Origin: Paraburkholderia sp.
GTDB lineage: Bacteria; Pseudomonadota; Gammaproteobacteria; Burkholderiales; Burkholderiaceae
Assembly: GCF_024281035.1 (NCBI RefSeq)
Contig: NZ_JAMXLH010000049.1
Coordinates: 62,001 to 126,000 of the forward strand
Direction of reading: 5' to 3'
DNA: 64,000 nucleotides
The notes beneath the pieces are model-generated. The model made no database searches. It was not told the DNA's origin and saw only the letters and a list, made by a program, of their open reading frames with translations. Each line of letters begins with the position of its first letter. The first letter of the stretch is position 1. Shown here piece after piece: positions 17,646 to 28,507 of the stretch. The position numbers and the translations under genes were made by a program.

Positions 17646-19117
17646 GTCGCGAAGTGTTGATGCTGGTGGACGCACTGGCACGCGAGAAAAATGTCGACAA
17701 GGACGTGGTGTTTGCCGCCCTTGAAGCGGCGCTGGCGTCCGCCTCCAAGAAACTCTTCGACGAAGACGCGGACATCCGCGTGCACATCGACCGCGAGAGC
17801 GGCGTGCACGAGACGTTCCGCCGCTGGCGCGTCGTGCCGGACGAGGCTGGTCTTCAGGAGCCGGATCAGGAGATCCTGCTGTTCGAGGCACGCGAGCAAA
17901 ACCCGGACGCACAGATCGACGAATTCATCGAGCAGCCGGTGCCGTCGGTCGAGTTCGGCCGCATCGGCGCGCAGGCCGCCAAGCAGGTGATCCTGCAGAA
18001 GGTGCGCGACGCTGAGCGCGAGCAGATCCTGAACGACTTCCTCGAGCGCGGCGAAAGCATCATGACCGGTACGGTCAAGCGCATGGACAAGGGCAATTTC
18101 ATCGTCGAATCGGGCCGCGTCGAAGCGCTGCTGCGCCGCGACCAACTGATTCCGAAGGAAAACCTGCGCGTGGGCGACCGCGTGCGCGCCTGGATCAGCA
18201 AGGTCGACCGCACGGCACGCGGTCCGCAGATCGAACTCTCGCGCACCGCGCCCGAGTTCCTGATGAAGCTCTTCGAAATGGAAGTGCCGGAAATCGAGCA
18301 GGGCCTCCTTGAAATCAAGGCGGCCGCGCGCGATCCGGGCGTGCGCGCCAAGATCGGCGTCGTCGCCTACGACAAGCGCATCGACCCGATCGGCACCTGC
18401 GTCGGCATCCGCGGTTCGCGCGTGCAGGCCGTGCGCAATGAGCTCGGTGGCGAAAACGTCGACATCGTGCTATGGTCGGAAGATCCCGCCCAGTTCGTCA
18501 TTGGCGCGCTCGCGCCGGCAGCTGTCCAGTCGATCGTCGTCGACGAGGAAAAGCACTCGATGGACGTGGTCGTCGACGAGAGCGAGCTGGCGGTCGCCAT
18601 CGGCCGCAGCGGCCAGAACGTGCGTCTTGCCAGCGAACTGACCGGCTGGCAGATCAACATCATGACGCCGGACGAAAGCGCGCAGAAACAGAACCAGGAG
18701 CGCACGGTGCTGCGCGACCTGTTCATGGCCCGTCTCGATGTCGACGAAGAAGTCGCCGACATTCTCATCGACGAGGGCTTCACGAGTCTCGAAGAGATCG
18801 CTTACGTGCCGCTCAATGAGATGCTCGAGATCGAGGCGTTCGACGAGGACACCGTGCACGAGCTGCGCAACCGCGCGCGCGACGCGCTGCTCACGCAGGC
18901 CATCGCGAACGAGGAGAAGGTGGAAACCGCCGTACTGGACCTCAAGAGCCTCGACGGCATGGACCCGGATCTGCTTGCGCTTCTGGCGCAGCACGCAATT
19001 CACACCCGCGACGAGCTTGCCGAGCTGGCCGTGGACGAGCTGGTCGAAATGACGGGAATGGAAGAGGACGCCGCCAAGGCGTTGATCATGAAGGCGCGTG
19101 AACACTGGTTTCAGTAA
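17642..19117 (+). CDS. nusA: Transcription termination/antitermination factor NusA
   Basis: A 491-residue NusA of normal proteobacterial length. The RNA polymerase-binding N-terminal domain (1-130) is followed by an S1 domain (about 135-200), tandem KH domains (about 205-350, with [21 protein letters not shown] and [18 protein letters not shown]), and two C-terminal acidic repeats with helix-hairpin-helix character (about 365-491). NusA controls pausing, Rho and intrinsic termination and antitermination. It could act on the terminator in its own operon leader at 16889. A GC-rich hairpin (19175-19182/19189-19196) lies between nusA and infB. Confidence 0.96.
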   Translation: MSREVLMLVDALAREKNVDKDVVFAALEAALASASKKLFDEDADIRVHIDRESGVHETFRRWRVVPDEAGLQEPDQEILLFEAREQNPDAQIDEFIEQPVPSVEFGRIGAQAAKQVILQKVRDAEREQILNDFLERGESIMTGTVKRMDKGNFIVESGRVEALLRRDQLIPKENLRVGDRVRAWISKVDRTARGPQIELSRTAPEFLMKLFEMEVPEIEQGLLEIKAAARDPGVRAKIGVVAYDKRIDPIGTCVGIRGSRVQAVRNELGGENVDIVLWSEDPAQFVIGALAPAAVQSIVVDEEKHSMDVVVDESELAVAIGRSGQNVRLASELTGWQINIMTPDESAQKQNQERTVLRDLFMARLDVDEEVADILIDEGFTSLEEIAYVPLNEMLEIEAFDEDTVHELRNRARDALLTQAIANEEKVETAVLDLKSLDGMDPDLLALLAQHAIHTRDELAELAVDELVEMTGMEEDAAKALIMKAREHWFQ

Positions 19118-19258
19118 TGAAGCCGGTGCGCAACGAGCAGGAAGCGACCATGACCCACTGAACTGATCGCGGCTGGCCCCGCCGCCGAGCGGGGCCCAAA
19201 CGGGCCGCATGAACCGATGTCAACCGCAAGGAATCGCTCCTTGCATTAAGAGGAATGA

Positions 19259-22225
19259 ATGGCGAGTATCAACGTAGCCCAATTTGCCGCGGAACTGAAA
19301 ATGCCTGCAGGTGTGCTGCTCGAGCAATTGCAGGCGGCGGGCGTCCAGAAAGCGAGTGAGGACGATGCCTTGTCAGAAACCGATAAGGCACGCCTGCTCG
19401 ACCACTTGCGCAAGTCGCACGGTTCGAACGACGCGGACAAGCGCAAGATCACGCTGACGCGCCGGCATACGTCGGAGATCAAGCAGTCCGACGCGACGGG
19501 TAAGGCTCGCACCATTCAGGTCGAGGTGCGCAAGAAGCGTACCTTCGTCCGCCGTGACGAATCCGCCGATCAGGCGGAGGCATCGAATCATGCAGCCGAC
19601 GCTGTCGCCGCCGAAGAGGCCGAGCTGCAGCGCCGCGAAGAGGAAGCTCGCCGCGAGGCCGAGCTGCTCGAACGTCAGGCTCAGGAACTGAAGGAGCGCC
19701 AGGAGCATCTCGCGCGTGAGGAGGCCGAGCGTCTCGCGCGCGAAGAGGCCGCTGAAGCCGAGCGCCGCCGCGCCGAGGAAGAAGCCGCGAAGAAGAAAGC
19801 AGCGGCCGATGCCGCCGCGCGCGAGCTGGCCGCCCAGGCAGTCGAGGCGCAGCGCACCGCTGCCGAGGCACAGGCGAACCAGGAACAGCAGGAACAGCAA
19901 GACCGCCAGGAAGAGCAGCGCGCCGCAGCCGAGCGCGCCGCGCAACGCGAAGCTGCCCAGAAGGCCGAGGCCGCTGCGCGCGAGGCCGCCGACAAGGCGC
20001 GCAAGGAACAGGAAGAGATCGCGCGCCGCCGTGCGGCCGCCGAGGCCGAAGCGCGCGCGATCCGCGAAATGATGAACACGCCGCGCAAGGCGCAGGTCAA
20101 GGCGCCTGAGCCGCCGAAGCCTGTCGAGCCGGCCAAGACCGCCGAGGCGAAGGGCACGCTGCACAAGCCGCCGCGTCCGGAAGGTGCGGCACGCCCGGCG
20201 CAGGCCGGTGCTGGCGCTGCGGCGAAGAAGGCGGCTCCGGCTGCTGCTGCGCCGGCGGCGGGCGCACCGGGCGCAGGCGCGGGCGACCGCAACAAGAAGC
20301 CGGGCGCCGGCAAGGGCGGCTGGCAGGACGACGCCGCGAAACGCCGTGGCATCAAGACGCGCGGCGACTCCTCGGGTGGCGTCGATCGCGGCTGGCGCGG
20401 CGGTCCGAAGGGCCGTGGCAAGCACCAGGACAGCGGCTCGTCGTTCCAGGCGCCGACGGAACCCATCGTGCGTGAAGTGCACGTGCCGGAAACCGTCACG
20501 GTGGCCGACCTCGCGCACAAGATGTCCGTGAAGGCTTCGGAAGTCATCAAGGTGATGATGAAGCTCGGCCAGATGGTGACGATCAACCAGATGCTCGATC
20601 AGGAAACGGCGATGATCGTCGTCGAGGAACTCGGCCACCATGCGGTTGCCGCGAAGCTCGACGATCCGGAAGCGCTGCTGATCGAAGGCCAGACCACGTC
20701 GACGGATGCCGAGCAGCTGCCGCGTCCGCCGGTCGTCACGGTCATGGGTCACGTCGACCACGGCAAGACCTCGCTGCTCGACTACATCCGCCGCGCGAAG
20801 GTTGCCGCGGGCGAAGCGGGCGGCATTACGCAGCACATCGGCGCTTACCACGTCGAAACGCCGCGCGGCGTCATCACCTTCCTCGATACCCCGGGTCACG
20901 AGGCCTTTACGGCCATGCGTGCGCGCGGTGCGAAGGCGACCGACATCGTGATTCTCGTCGTCGCTGCCGACGACGGTGTCATGCCGCAGACGAAGGAAGC
21001 TATCGCTCACGCCAAGGCGGGCGGCGTGCCGCTCGTCGTGGCGATCAACAAGATCGACAAGCCGGACGCGAATCTCGATCGAGTGAAGCAGGAACTCATC
21101 GCGGAAAGCGTCGTGCCGGAAGAATACGGCGGCGAATCGCCGTTCGTGCCGGTGTCGGCGAAGACCGGCGCAGGTATCGACGAGCTGCTCGAAAACGTGC
21201 TGTTGCAGGCCGAAGTGCTGGAACTGACGGCGCCGGTCGTGGCACCTGCGAAGGGCCTCGTGATCGAAGCGAAGCTCGACAAGGGTAAGGGTCCGGTTGC
21301 AACGGTGCTCGTGCAGTCGGGTACGCTGAATCGCGGCGACGTCGTGCTTGCTGGCAGCGCCTACGGCCGCGTGCGTGCAATGCTCGACGAAACCGGCAAG
21401 GCCACGAAGGAAGCGGGTCCGTCGATCCCGGTCGAAATCCAGGGTCTGTCGGAAGTGCCGGCTGCGGGCGAAGAAGTCATCGTGCTGCCGGACGAACGCA
21501 AGGCGCGCGAAATCGCGCTGTTCCGCCAGGGCAAGTTCCGCGACGTCAAGCTCGCGAAGCAGCAAGCCGCGAAGCTCGAAAGCATGCTCGAACAGATGGG
21601 CGAAGGCGAAGTGCAGAACCTGCCGCTCATCGTCAAGGCCGACGTGCAGGGCTCGCAGGAAGCGCTCGTTCACGCGCTGCTCAAGCTCTCGACCGACGAA
21701 GTGCGCGTGCAGATCGTGCACGGTGCGGTCGGCGGCATCAGCGAAAGCGACGTCAACCTCGCGGTCGCTTCGAAGGCGGTCATCATCGGCTTCAACACGC
21801 GTGCCGACGCTCAGGCGCGCAAGCTGGCCGAAGCGAACGGCGTCGACATCCGCTACTACAACATCATCTACGACGCAGTGGATGAGGTGAAGGCGGCCAT
21901 GTCGGGCATGCTCCCGCCGGAAAAGCGCGAGACCATCATCGGCATGGTGGAAGTGCGCCAGGTCTTCAAGGTGCCGAAGGTCGGCGCCGTGGCCGGCTGT
22001 ATGGTCACGGACGGCATGGTCAAGCGTTCGTCGTCGGTGCGCGTGCTGCGCAACAACGTGGTCATCCACACCGGCGAACTCGACTCGCTCAAGCGCTTCA
22101 AGGACGACGTGAAGGAAGTGAAGCAGGGTTTCGAGTGCGGTATGTCGATCAAGAACTTCAACGACATCGTCGAAGGCGATCAGTTCGAGGTGTTCGAAAT
22201 CACCGAAGTCGCGCGTACGCTGTAA
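19259..22225 (+). CDS. infB: Translation initiation factor IF-2
   Basis: A 988-residue IF-2. The N-terminal IF2-N domain ([21 protein letters not shown]) is followed by a long charged Glu/Ala/Arg/Gln region (about 95-330), a Gly-rich linker and a second IF2-N domain (about 405-460). The GTPase domain follows, with G1 GHVDHGKTS from residue 497, [20 protein letters not shown] and NKIDKPDAN, and then domains II-IV that bind fMet-tRNA. It has a good AAGAGGA ribosome site. It is the third gene of the rimP operon and is followed by an intrinsic terminator before rbfA. Confidence 0.97.
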   Translation: MASINVAQFAAELKMPAGVLLEQLQAAGVQKASEDDALSETDKARLLDHLRKSHGSNDADKRKITLTRRHTSEIKQSDATGKARTIQVEVRKKRTFVRRDESADQAEASNHAADAVAAEEAELQRREEEARREAELLERQAQELKERQEHLAREEAERLAREEAAEAERRRAEEEAAKKKAAADAAARELAAQAVEAQRTAAEAQANQEQQEQQDRQEEQRAAAERAAQREAAQKAEAAAREAADKARKEQEEIARRRAAAEAEARAIREMMNTPRKAQVKAPEPPKPVEPAKTAEAKGTLHKPPRPEGAARPAQAGAGAAAKKAAPAAAAPAAGAPGAGAGDRNKKPGAGKGGWQDDAAKRRGIKTRGDSSGGVDRGWRGGPKGRGKHQDSGSSFQAPTEPIVREVHVPETVTVADLAHKMSVKASEVIKVMMKLGQMVTINQMLDQETAMIVVEELGHHAVAAKLDDPEALLIEGQTTSTDAEQLPRPPVVTVMGHVDHGKTSLLDYIRRAKVAAGEAGGITQHIGAYHVETPRGVITFLDTPGHEAFTAMRARGAKATDIVILVVAADDGVMPQTKEAIAHAKAGGVPLVVAINKIDKPDANLDRVKQELIAESVVPEEYGGESPFVPVSAKTGAGIDELLENVLLQAEVLELTAPVVAPAKGLVIEAKLDKGKGPVATVLVQSGTLNRGDVVLAGSAYGRVRAMLDETGKATKEAGPSIPVEIQGLSEVPAAGEEVIVLPDERKAREIALFRQGKFRDVKLAKQQAAKLESMLEQMGEGEVQNLPLIVKADVQGSQEALVHALLKLSTDEVRVQIVHGAVGGISESDVNLAVASKAVIIGFNTRADAQARKLAEANGVDIRYYNIIYDAVDEVKAAMSGMLPPEKRETIIGMVEVRQVFKVPKVGAVAGCMVTDGMVKRSSSVRVLRNNVVIHTGELDSLKRFKDDVKEVKQGFECGMSIKNFNDIVEGDQFEVFEITEVARTL

Positions 22226-22245
22226 CGCACAGGCGCGACGCTTGA

Positions 22246-22286
22246 CGGGCGGGGCGGGCGCTGGCCGGCCCCGCCCGTTTGTTTTT
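22246..22286 (+). terminator. Intrinsic terminator between infB and rbfA
   Basis: The 10-bp stem CGGGCGGGGC (22246-22255)/GCCCCGCCCG (22268-22277) is followed by TTTGTTTTT. It would end or attenuate the rimP-nusA-infB transcript before rbfA. Confidence 0.75.
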
Positions 22287-22351
22287 GTGCGGACTGCTGT
22301 GTTTGTTTCCGGCGTTCCGCTTTTCAAGCCGCCGAACAAGGTGGATTAATC

Positions 22352-22720
22352 ATGACGAAAAAACGTTCCTCTCCGAATCGCAACGTGCAGATCGCCGACC
22401 AGATCCAGCGCGATCTCTCTGAACTCGTGGCGCGTGAAGTGAAGGATCCGCGCATCGGGCTCGTCACGATCCAGAGCGTCGAGCTGACGCCGGACTACGC
22501 CCACGCGAAGATCTTCTTCACGACGCTCACCGGCGACCCGCTGGCTACGCAGGAAGCGCTCAATCATGCGGCGGGCCATTTGCACAACCTGCTCTTCAAG
22601 CGCCTGCACATCCACACCGTGCCGACGCTGCATTTCCATTACGACAAGACGGTCGAACGGGCTGTCGAGATGTCGCGCCTCATCGACGAGGCCAATTCGA
22701 CGCGCGCGAAGGAAGACTGA
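22352..22720 (+). CDS. rbfA: Ribosome-binding factor A
   Basis: A 122-residue KH-like factor that helps mature the 5' end of 16S rRNA in the 30S subunit, important in the cold. Conserved stretches are [17 protein letters not shown] near the start, then [27 protein letters not shown] and the C-terminal [10 protein letters not shown]. The length is normal. It lies 126 bases after infB, behind the terminator at 22246, so its expression may be partly uncoupled from infB. Confidence 0.95.
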   Translation: MTKKRSSPNRNVQIADQIQRDLSELVAREVKDPRIGLVTIQSVELTPDYAHAKIFFTTLTGDPLATQEALNHAAGHLHNLLFKRLHIHTVPTLHFHYDKTVERAVEMSRLIDEANSTRAKED

Positions 22721-22777
22721 GCGCCGCTCGCCGGGCGTGCGCTCGCGTGAGGTTCGTGCCCGCCGAAGGCGGCGGGC

Positions 22778-22805
22778 GAACGTGCTTGTGAACGTGCTTG
22801 TGAAC
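22778..22805. repeat. 12-bp tandem repeat upstream of truB
   Basis: GAACGTGCTTGT occurs twice in tandem, plus a third partial GAAC. It lies 30 bases before the truB start codon in the rbfA-truB gap. Confidence 0.6.
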
Positions 22806-22834
22806 GACTCGCCTGGCTGTTTTTTCTGCCCGAC

Positions 22835-23797
22835 ATGACTGCATCCTCTTCATCTGCCCAACCCGGCGCGGCCCGGCCGAAGATTCCGCGCCGCCTGCTC
22901 GATGGCGTGCTGCTGCTCGACAAGCCCATCGGCCTTTCGAGCAACGACGCGTTGATCCGCGCAAAGCGCCTCTACCGCGCGAAGAAGGCCGGCCACACCG
23001 GTACGCTGGATCCGCTGGCTTCGGGCCTGCTGCCGCTTTGCTTCGGCGAAGCGACCAAGTTCTCGCAGGATCTGCTCGATGCCGACAAGACCTACGAGGC
23101 CACGATGCGCCTCGGAATTCGCACGACGACGGGCGACGCCGAAGGCGAAGCGCTCGACACGCGCGAGGTGACCTGCGACGAGGCGGCGGTGCGCGAGGCG
23201 ATGGCGAAGTTCGTCGGCGATATCGTGCAGATTCCGCCGATGTACTCCGCGCTCAAACGCGACGGCAAGCCGCTCTACGAATACGCACGCGCGGGCCAGG
23301 TCGTCGAGCGCGAAGGGCGTCAGGTGACGATCCTCGCGCTGGAGATCATCGCGTGCGCGTTGCCGGACGTGACGTTTCGCGTGACGTGCAGCAAGGGCAC
23401 GTATGTGCGCACGCTTGCCGAGGATATCGGTGAGACGCTGGGCTGCGGCGCGCATCTCGTGATGCTGCGGCGCACGGGCGTCGGCGCGCTGACACTCGAA
23501 CATGCCGTGACGCTCGATGCGCTTTCGGACGCCGACGACGCATCGCGCGACGCGTGGCTGCAACCGGTCGATGCGCTGCTTTCGACGTTTCCCGCCGTGA
23601 CGCTCGACGCCGAAGCGTCGCGCCGTTTCACCCACGGCCAGCGTTTGCCGCTGGCCGAGCTTGCGGTGGACCGGTCGCAGTGGGGCGACGTGCTGCGCGT
23701 GCGCGTCTATGGCGACGATGGCCGTCTGCTGGGCGTCGCGAAGCCCGCGAACGGCGTGCTCGCGCCGGAGCGGCTAGTGGTGAACGCAGCCGCGTAA
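22835..23797 (+). CDS. truB: tRNA pseudouridine(55) synthase TruB
   Basis: A 320-residue enzyme making pseudouridine 55 in the T-loop of tRNAs. The catalytic Asp59 lies in GHTGTLDPLASGLLP. KTYEATMRLGIRTTTGDAEGE and the IPPMYSALKRDGKPLYEYAR motif follow, with a C-terminal PUA-like domain from about 245. The length is normal. It is the last gene of the translation block and is followed by an intrinsic terminator that also serves the convergent emr operon. Confidence 0.96.
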   Translation: MTASSSSAQPGAARPKIPRRLLDGVLLLDKPIGLSSNDALIRAKRLYRAKKAGHTGTLDPLASGLLPLCFGEATKFSQDLLDADKTYEATMRLGIRTTTGDAEGEALDTREVTCDEAAVREAMAKFVGDIVQIPPMYSALKRDGKPLYEYARAGQVVEREGRQVTILALEIIACALPDVTFRVTCSKGTYVRTLAEDIGETLGCGAHLVMLRRTGVGALTLEHAVTLDALSDADDASRDAWLQPVDALLSTFPAVTLDAEASRRFTHGQRLPLAELAVDRSQWGDVLRVRVYGDDGRLLGVAKPANGVLAPERLVVNAAA

Positions 23798-23821
23798 GCC
23801 TGCTCCATCGTTCAAAGCAAA

Positions 23822-23859
23822 ACGGCACGCCGGTGTGAACCGGGCGTGCCGTATTTGTT
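23822..23859. terminator. Bidirectional terminator between truB and emrB
   Basis: The 10-bp stem ACGGCACGCC (23822-23831)/GGCGTGCCGT (23843-23852) is followed by ATTTGTTT. On the other side an A-rich stretch (CAAAGCAAAA) allows function for the minus-strand emrB end as well. Confidence 0.75.
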
Positions 23860-23908
23860 TGGGACGGGCTATGACGCCCGCTTGCGCTGTTACCGGATCA
23901 GTGGATCA

Positions 23909-25474
23909 TCAGTGTGCCGCTGATGCCGCCGCACCCGCGTCCGCGCTACTCGTGCGCTCGGGGCGCGTGATCCAGATCAGCCCGATCAGCACGATGAAGA
24001 TCGCCGACGAAATGTAGAAGAGGTCGTTGACGCCGAGTTGCGCGGCCTGCTGCGACAGCATCTTGTCGAAGAGTCCGTGCGCCTGCGCCGGATCGAGGCC
24101 GGTGGCGTTCTGCATCTGCAGCATCGACTGGTTGAAGATCGGATTGGTCGGCGTGGCCTGTTCGGTGAGGCGCGCGTGGTGAAACGTCGTGCGGTGATCC
24201 CAAGCGGTCTCGAAGATGGACGTCCCGATGCCGCCGCACATGATCCGCACGAAGTTCGACAGCCCCGATGCAGCCGGAATGCGGTTGCCGGGCAGCCCGG
24301 ACAGCGTGATCGACACGAGCGGAATGAAGAGCCCCGCCATGCCGATACCCTGGATCAGTGTCGGCAGGGTCAGCGCCCACGTATCCACGCCGGTCGTGTA
24401 GCGCGAACGCAGCCAGAAGCACAGCGCGAAGACGATGAACGCCGAGGTCGCGATATAGCGCGGATCGGTGCGCGGCAGGATGCGGCCCGTGATCGGCGAA
24501 AGCATGATTGCGAAGAAACCCACCGGCGCCATGACGAGGCCCGCGTCGGTCGCGGTATAGCCGATGCTGGTCTGCAACCACAGAGGCAGCAGCACGAGAT
24601 TGCCGAAGTAAAGGCCGTAACCCACCGAAAGCGCGATTGTGCCGCCGGTGAAGTTGCGTCGCGCGAAGAGCGAAAGATCGACGACCGGATGCTTGTCGGT
24701 CAGCTCCCACACGACGAAGAAAGCGAACGCGATGACCGCAGTGAGTGCGAGCACAACGATCGTCGTCGACGAGAACCAGTCGAGGTCCTTGCCCTTGTCG
24801 AGCATCACCTGCAGCGAGCCGACCCAGATGATCAGCAACGCGAGGCCGACGCCGTCGATGGGCGCCTTTTTCACGACCGAATCACGGTCACGGAAGATCG
24901 TCCACGTCGCGAACGCGGCCACGATGCCCACCGGAATGTTCACGTAGAAGATCCACGGCCACGAGATGTTGTCGGAGATCCAGCCGCCGAGAATCGGCCC
25001 GGCCACCGGCGCGATGAGTGTCGTCATCGACCACATGGAGAGCGCGATGGGCGCCTTCGCGCGCGGATAGCTCGCGAGCAGGAGCGTCTGCGAGAGCGGG
25101 ATCATCGGGCCCGCCACGGCGCCCTGCAGCACGCGCGAGGCGAGCAGGAAGGGCAGCGTGGGGGCGAGGCCGCACATCCACGACGAGATCACGAACAGAA
25201 TGATCGACGCCATGAAAAGACGCACCTGACCGATGCGGTCGGTGAGCCATCCGGTCAGCGGCACGGAGATCGCGTTCGCGACCGCGAACGAGGTGATGAC
25301 CCACGTGCCCTGGTCGGACGACACCCCGAGGTCGCCCGAGATCGACGGGATCGACACGTTGGCGATCGAGGTGTCCAGCACGTTCATGAAAACCGCGAGC
25401 GACACCGCGATGGTGCCGAACACGAGTTTTGCGCCTTGCAGCGGCGGATGGACGACGGGTTGGTGCTCTGCCAT
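23909..25474 (-). CDS. emrB: EmrB-type multidrug efflux MFS transporter (DHA2)
   Basis: A 521-residue major facilitator of the 14-helix DHA2 family. Motif C-like and family signatures are visible: FMNVLDTSIANVSIPSISGDLG at the first helix, then WVITSFAVANAISVPLTGWLTDRIGQVRLF, and GPAVAGPILGG-like helix 5. It works with the EmrA adaptor encoded 28 bases upstream and the outer membrane factor to export hydrophobic drugs in exchange for protons. The start at 25474 gives MAEHQPVVH and places the gene directly behind emrA; the frame is open further upstream, but that part overlaps emrA. Confidence 0.93.
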   Translation of the reverse strand: MAEHQPVVHPPLQGAKLVFGTIAVSLAVFMNVLDTSIANVSIPSISGDLGVSSDQGTWVITSFAVANAISVPLTGWLTDRIGQVRLFMASIILFVISSWMCGLAPTLPFLLASRVLQGAVAGPMIPLSQTLLLASYPRAKAPIALSMWSMTTLIAPVAGPILGGWISDNISWPWIFYVNIPVGIVAAFATWTIFRDRDSVVKKAPIDGVGLALLIIWVGSLQVMLDKGKDLDWFSSTTIVVLALTAVIAFAFFVVWELTDKHPVVDLSLFARRNFTGGTIALSVGYGLYFGNLVLLPLWLQTSIGYTATDAGLVMAPVGFFAIMLSPITGRILPRTDPRYIATSAFIVFALCFWLRSRYTTGVDTWALTLPTLIQGIGMAGLFIPLVSITLSGLPGNRIPAASGLSNFVRIMCGGIGTSIFETAWDHRTTFHHARLTEQATPTNPIFNQSMLQMQNATGLDPAQAHGLFDKMLSQQAAQLGVNDLFYISSAIFIVLIGLIWITRPERTSSADAGAAASAAH

Positions 25475-25502
25475 TAATTCGCTTCTGGTTGGCGGGGGCG
25501 GC

Positions 25503-26762
25503 TTACATCGCTTTGGCGGCGGATTTCGCCGCGCGCACGTTCGCCGACGACACAGCCGCCTTGCCGGTGTTGGTACCGGCACTGGCCCCGGTGTTTTCCG
25601 AAATGATGCGGGCGATTTCGGCATCGGCTTCCGCGCCATACTGGTCGAACACGTCGGTCTGATAGACCGTGTTCTGCGCGTTGCCGAGCTGGCTGCCCGA
25701 ATCGTCCTTGATGTTCACGTCCACCTGCATCGACAGGCCGATCCGCAGCGGGTGCTTCTCGAGGTCGGCCGGATCGAGCGAGATGCGCACCGGCAGGCGC
25801 TGCACGACCTTGATCCAGTTACCCGTGGCGTTTTGCGCGGGCAGCAGCGAGAACGCCGAGCCCGTGCCCGCCGAGAAGCCGACGACCTTGCCGTGATAGA
25901 CCACCGAAGAACCGTACACGTCGGCCGTCATCTCGACCGGCTGGCCGATGCGCATGTGCTTGAGCTGCACTTCCTTGAAGTTCGCATCGACCCACACGGC
26001 GTTGAGCGGCACGACCGACATGAGCGGCGTGCCCGGCGCGACGCGCTGGCCCACCTGCACCGAGCGCTTCGCCACGTAGCCGGTGACCGGCGCGGGCAGC
26101 GTGTTGCGCGCGTTCGCGAGATACGCGTCGCGGACCTTGGCCGCGGCAGCCATGACGTTCGGATGCGACGAGATGGTCGTGTTCGCGGTGAGCGCGCGGT
26201 TGGCGGCGAGCTGATGCTGGGCGGCTTCGAGTGCGGCTTCGGCGCCCCGCACGGACTCGCGTGCGTGCGAGATCTCTTCCTGCGAGACGGCGCCCGTCTG
26301 CGCAACCAGCATGCGGCGGCGCAGGTCGTCCTGGGCGCGCGCGAGATCGGCCTCGCGCACGGCGACTTGTGCCTGGTACTGGCTATCGTCGGCGAAGAGG
26401 CCGCGCACCTGGCGCACCGTCTGCGCAAGATTCGCTTCGGCCTGCTGCAGTGCGATGCGCGAATCGGCGGGGTCGAGCAGCACGAGCGGATCGCCTGCCT
26501 TGACCGTCTGCGTGTCGTCCGCCTTCACTGCGATCACCGTGCCCGTGACCTGCGGCGTGATCTGCACGACGTTGCCGTTCACATAGGCGTCGTCGGTGCC
26601 TTCCGTATAGCGCGCGACGAGGAAGTAATAGAGGCCGTAGGCAATGGCTGCAATCGCGATCACGAGGACAAGCAGCGTCATCATGCGGCGGCGCTTGCCG
26701 TTGCTCGCGCTCGGCTGCGCGTTCGGTTGCGGGCCGGCGGCCGGTTGCTGGGGGGTGCTCAT
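25503..26762 (-). CDS. emrA: EmrA-type HlyD membrane fusion protein
   Basis: A 419-residue periplasmic adaptor. A short cytoplasmic head precedes one membrane anchor (about residues 27-47, MMTLLVLVIAIAAIAYGLYYF). The split lipoyl/barrel-sandwich domain follows (YTEGTDDAYVNGNVVQITPQVTGTV ... TLPAPVTGYVAKRSVQVGQRV), around a coiled-coil hairpin (about 105-215), and then the beta-barrel domain. It bridges EmrB and the outer membrane factor. The Ser/Ala-rich C-terminal extension after about residue 385 is unusual in length. It belongs to the marR-omf-emrA-emrB operon. Confidence 0.93.
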   Translation of the reverse strand: MSTPQQPAAGPQPNAQPSASNGKRRRMMTLLVLVIAIAAIAYGLYYFLVARYTEGTDDAYVNGNVVQITPQVTGTVIAVKADDTQTVKAGDPLVLLDPADSRIALQQAEANLAQTVRQVRGLFADDSQYQAQVAVREADLARAQDDLRRRMLVAQTGAVSQEEISHARESVRGAEAALEAAQHQLAANRALTANTTISSHPNVMAAAAKVRDAYLANARNTLPAPVTGYVAKRSVQVGQRVAPGTPLMSVVPLNAVWVDANFKEVQLKHMRIGQPVEMTADVYGSSVVYHGKVVGFSAGTGSAFSLLPAQNATGNWIKVVQRLPVRISLDPADLEKHPLRIGLSMQVDVNIKDDSGSQLGNAQNTVYQTDVFDQYGAEADAEIARIISENTGASAGTNTGKAAVSSANVRAAKSAAKAM

Positions 26763-26840
26763 GGAAATGATCTCCGGGGTTCTCTTGTGCTGTTCGTTCG
26801 ACTATTCGATCGAGGCTGTTCTGGTCGGGCGGGCGCGGTG

Positions 26841-28421
26841 TCAGTTCGATGCCGACGTCGATGCAGCCGCCGAAGCGGGCAGTGCGGGTAGTGTGGGCGC
26901 CGACGTACCGGTCCACGGCGCGCCGTTGGGGCCCTTCGCTTCGCTGCCGACGTCGGAAGGCGGCACGAGATCCGCACCGTGTGCGTCGAACCCGCCGCCG
27001 AGCGACTTGATGAGCGCCATCTGGTCGTCGCGCCGCTGCGCCTTCAGGTTCGTCACCGTCTGTTCGGCGGCGAGGCGGTTCTGGTCGGCGTTGAGCACCT
27101 GAAGCTGCTCGGACAGGCCCGCCTTGTAGCGGATCACGGCGAGCTGCCAGGCGTTCGTCGAGGCGTCGAGCGCGCGCTCGGCGTCGACGAGCTGCCGGTC
27201 GGCCGAATGAATCGACGCGACCTGGGTCGCGACGTCCTGGAACGCGCCGATGAGCGTCTGGTTGTAGGTCGCCACGTCGAGTTCGAAGTCGGCATAGCGG
27301 CCCTTCAACTGTCCGCGCAGGGCGCCCGCATCGAAGATCGGCAGATGGATCGCCGGACCGAGCTGCATCTGGCGGCTCGTGAAGTTCAGGAATTTGCCCC
27401 AGCCGAACGCATCGAAGCCGAAGCCCGCCGCGAGGTTCACGTCGGGATAGAACTCGGCCTTGGCTTCCTTCACGTCGTGCATGGCGGCTTCGACCTGCCA
27501 GCGCGCGGCGACGATGTCCGGGCGGCGCGACACGAGATCGGCGGGCAGGCTGTCGGGTAGCGAGACATCGGCGGCCGGCTGCAGCACCGGCTGCGCGATC
27601 TGCAGCCCGCGATCCGGTCCCTTGCCGAGCAGCGCGGCGAGCTGGTAGCGCACCGTTTCGATCTGGCCGTCGATCTGCGAAAGATTGGCCTGGCTCGACG
27701 CGATATTGCCGTTCGCGGTCTGACGCTCGACGTTGGTGTCGAGGCCCGCGAGCACGCGCCCATTGGTGATCGTGCCAATGGTCTTGCGGTTGTCGATTTC
27801 GTGCGAGGCGATGTCGCGCAGCGCATACAGCTGGGCGAGCTGGTTATACGTGCGTGCGACCGATGCCGCGAGGGTGATGCGCGCCTGCTGCATGTCGGCG
27901 ACGGCGGCCTTTTGCGCGGAGACGGCCTGCGCGAGGCGCTGACGGTTCTTGCCCCAGAGGTCGAGTTCCCACGACGCGCTCGCAAGCGCGTTGTTCTCGC
28001 TATACCAGGAGCCGCCGAACGGAGGCGGGTAGAGGGCATTGGCCGAGTACAGCTCGCGGGTCCACGAGTAGCTCGCGTTCACCTTCGGAAAGAGCGCCGA
28101 CTTCGACGTCTGGATGTACGACGACGCCTTGGCAATGCGCGCCTGCGCCTGCGCGATGGTCGGATTGCCTTCGAGCGCTTCGTCGACCAGCTTCGGCAGT
28201 TGCGGGTCGCCGAACTGGTTCGCCCAGTCGAGCGTGGGCCACTGGCCGCCCTGCGCGGGAATGCTCTGCGCGGTCTCGAACTGCTGCGGCTGGGCAATGG
28301 TCTTGTCGCTCTTGATGCCGAAGTAGTTCGCGCATCCCGAAAGGGCCATCGCCGCCATGGCCGCTGCTGCTGCGGCGGCGGCCCGGCGCACGGCTGGCCG
28401 GGACTGGGAATGGGGAGTCAT
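26841..28421 (-). CDS. Outer membrane efflux lipoprotein, NodT/OprM type
   Basis: A 526-residue TolC-like outer membrane factor. The N-terminus is Ala-rich and ends in the lipobox LSGC (Cys near residue 30), so it is a lipoprotein. Two OEP repeats follow, with typical WWxxFGDPxL-like start (TLDWANQFGDPQLPKLVDEAL), helix pairs, and the RPDIVAARWQVEAAMHDVKEAKAEFYPDVNL motif (read as SRRPDIVAA then EAKAEFYPDV). ATG 28421 was preferred because the further upstream frame lacks signal character. It completes the tripartite pump with EmrA and EmrB. Confidence 0.92.
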   Translation of the reverse strand: MTPHSQSRPAVRRAAAAAAAAMAAMALSGCANYFGIKSDKTIAQPQQFETAQSIPAQGGQWPTLDWANQFGDPQLPKLVDEALEGNPTIAQAQARIAKASSYIQTSKSALFPKVNASYSWTRELYSANALYPPPFGGSWYSENNALASASWELDLWGKNRQRLAQAVSAQKAAVADMQQARITLAASVARTYNQLAQLYALRDIASHEIDNRKTIGTITNGRVLAGLDTNVERQTANGNIASSQANLSQIDGQIETVRYQLAALLGKGPDRGLQIAQPVLQPAADVSLPDSLPADLVSRRPDIVAARWQVEAAMHDVKEAKAEFYPDVNLAAGFGFDAFGWGKFLNFTSRQMQLGPAIHLPIFDAGALRGQLKGRYADFELDVATYNQTLIGAFQDVATQVASIHSADRQLVDAERALDASTNAWQLAVIRYKAGLSEQLQVLNADQNRLAAEQTVTNLKAQRRDDQMALIKSLGGGFDAHGADLVPPSDVGSEAKGPNGAPWTGTSAPTLPALPASAAASTSASN

Positions 28422-28507
28422 TGCTCGTCTCGATGCGTGTGAGGTGAAGGTAATACTGGACGGTGCAGCTATTTTCTTCTGAGATGCTTTCAAATTTAAT
28501 TGCCCCG

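Noticed and set aside
19373..22339. A long minus-strand open frame antisense to infB
   Set aside because: Composed of His/Arg/Asp-rich sequence typical of the antisense frame of high-GC genes. It has no motif or ribosome site, while the plus strand is an unmistakable infB.
24038..25477. Plus-strand frames opposite emrB
   Set aside because: Arg/His/Asp-rich shadow translation; emrB on the minus strand is clear.
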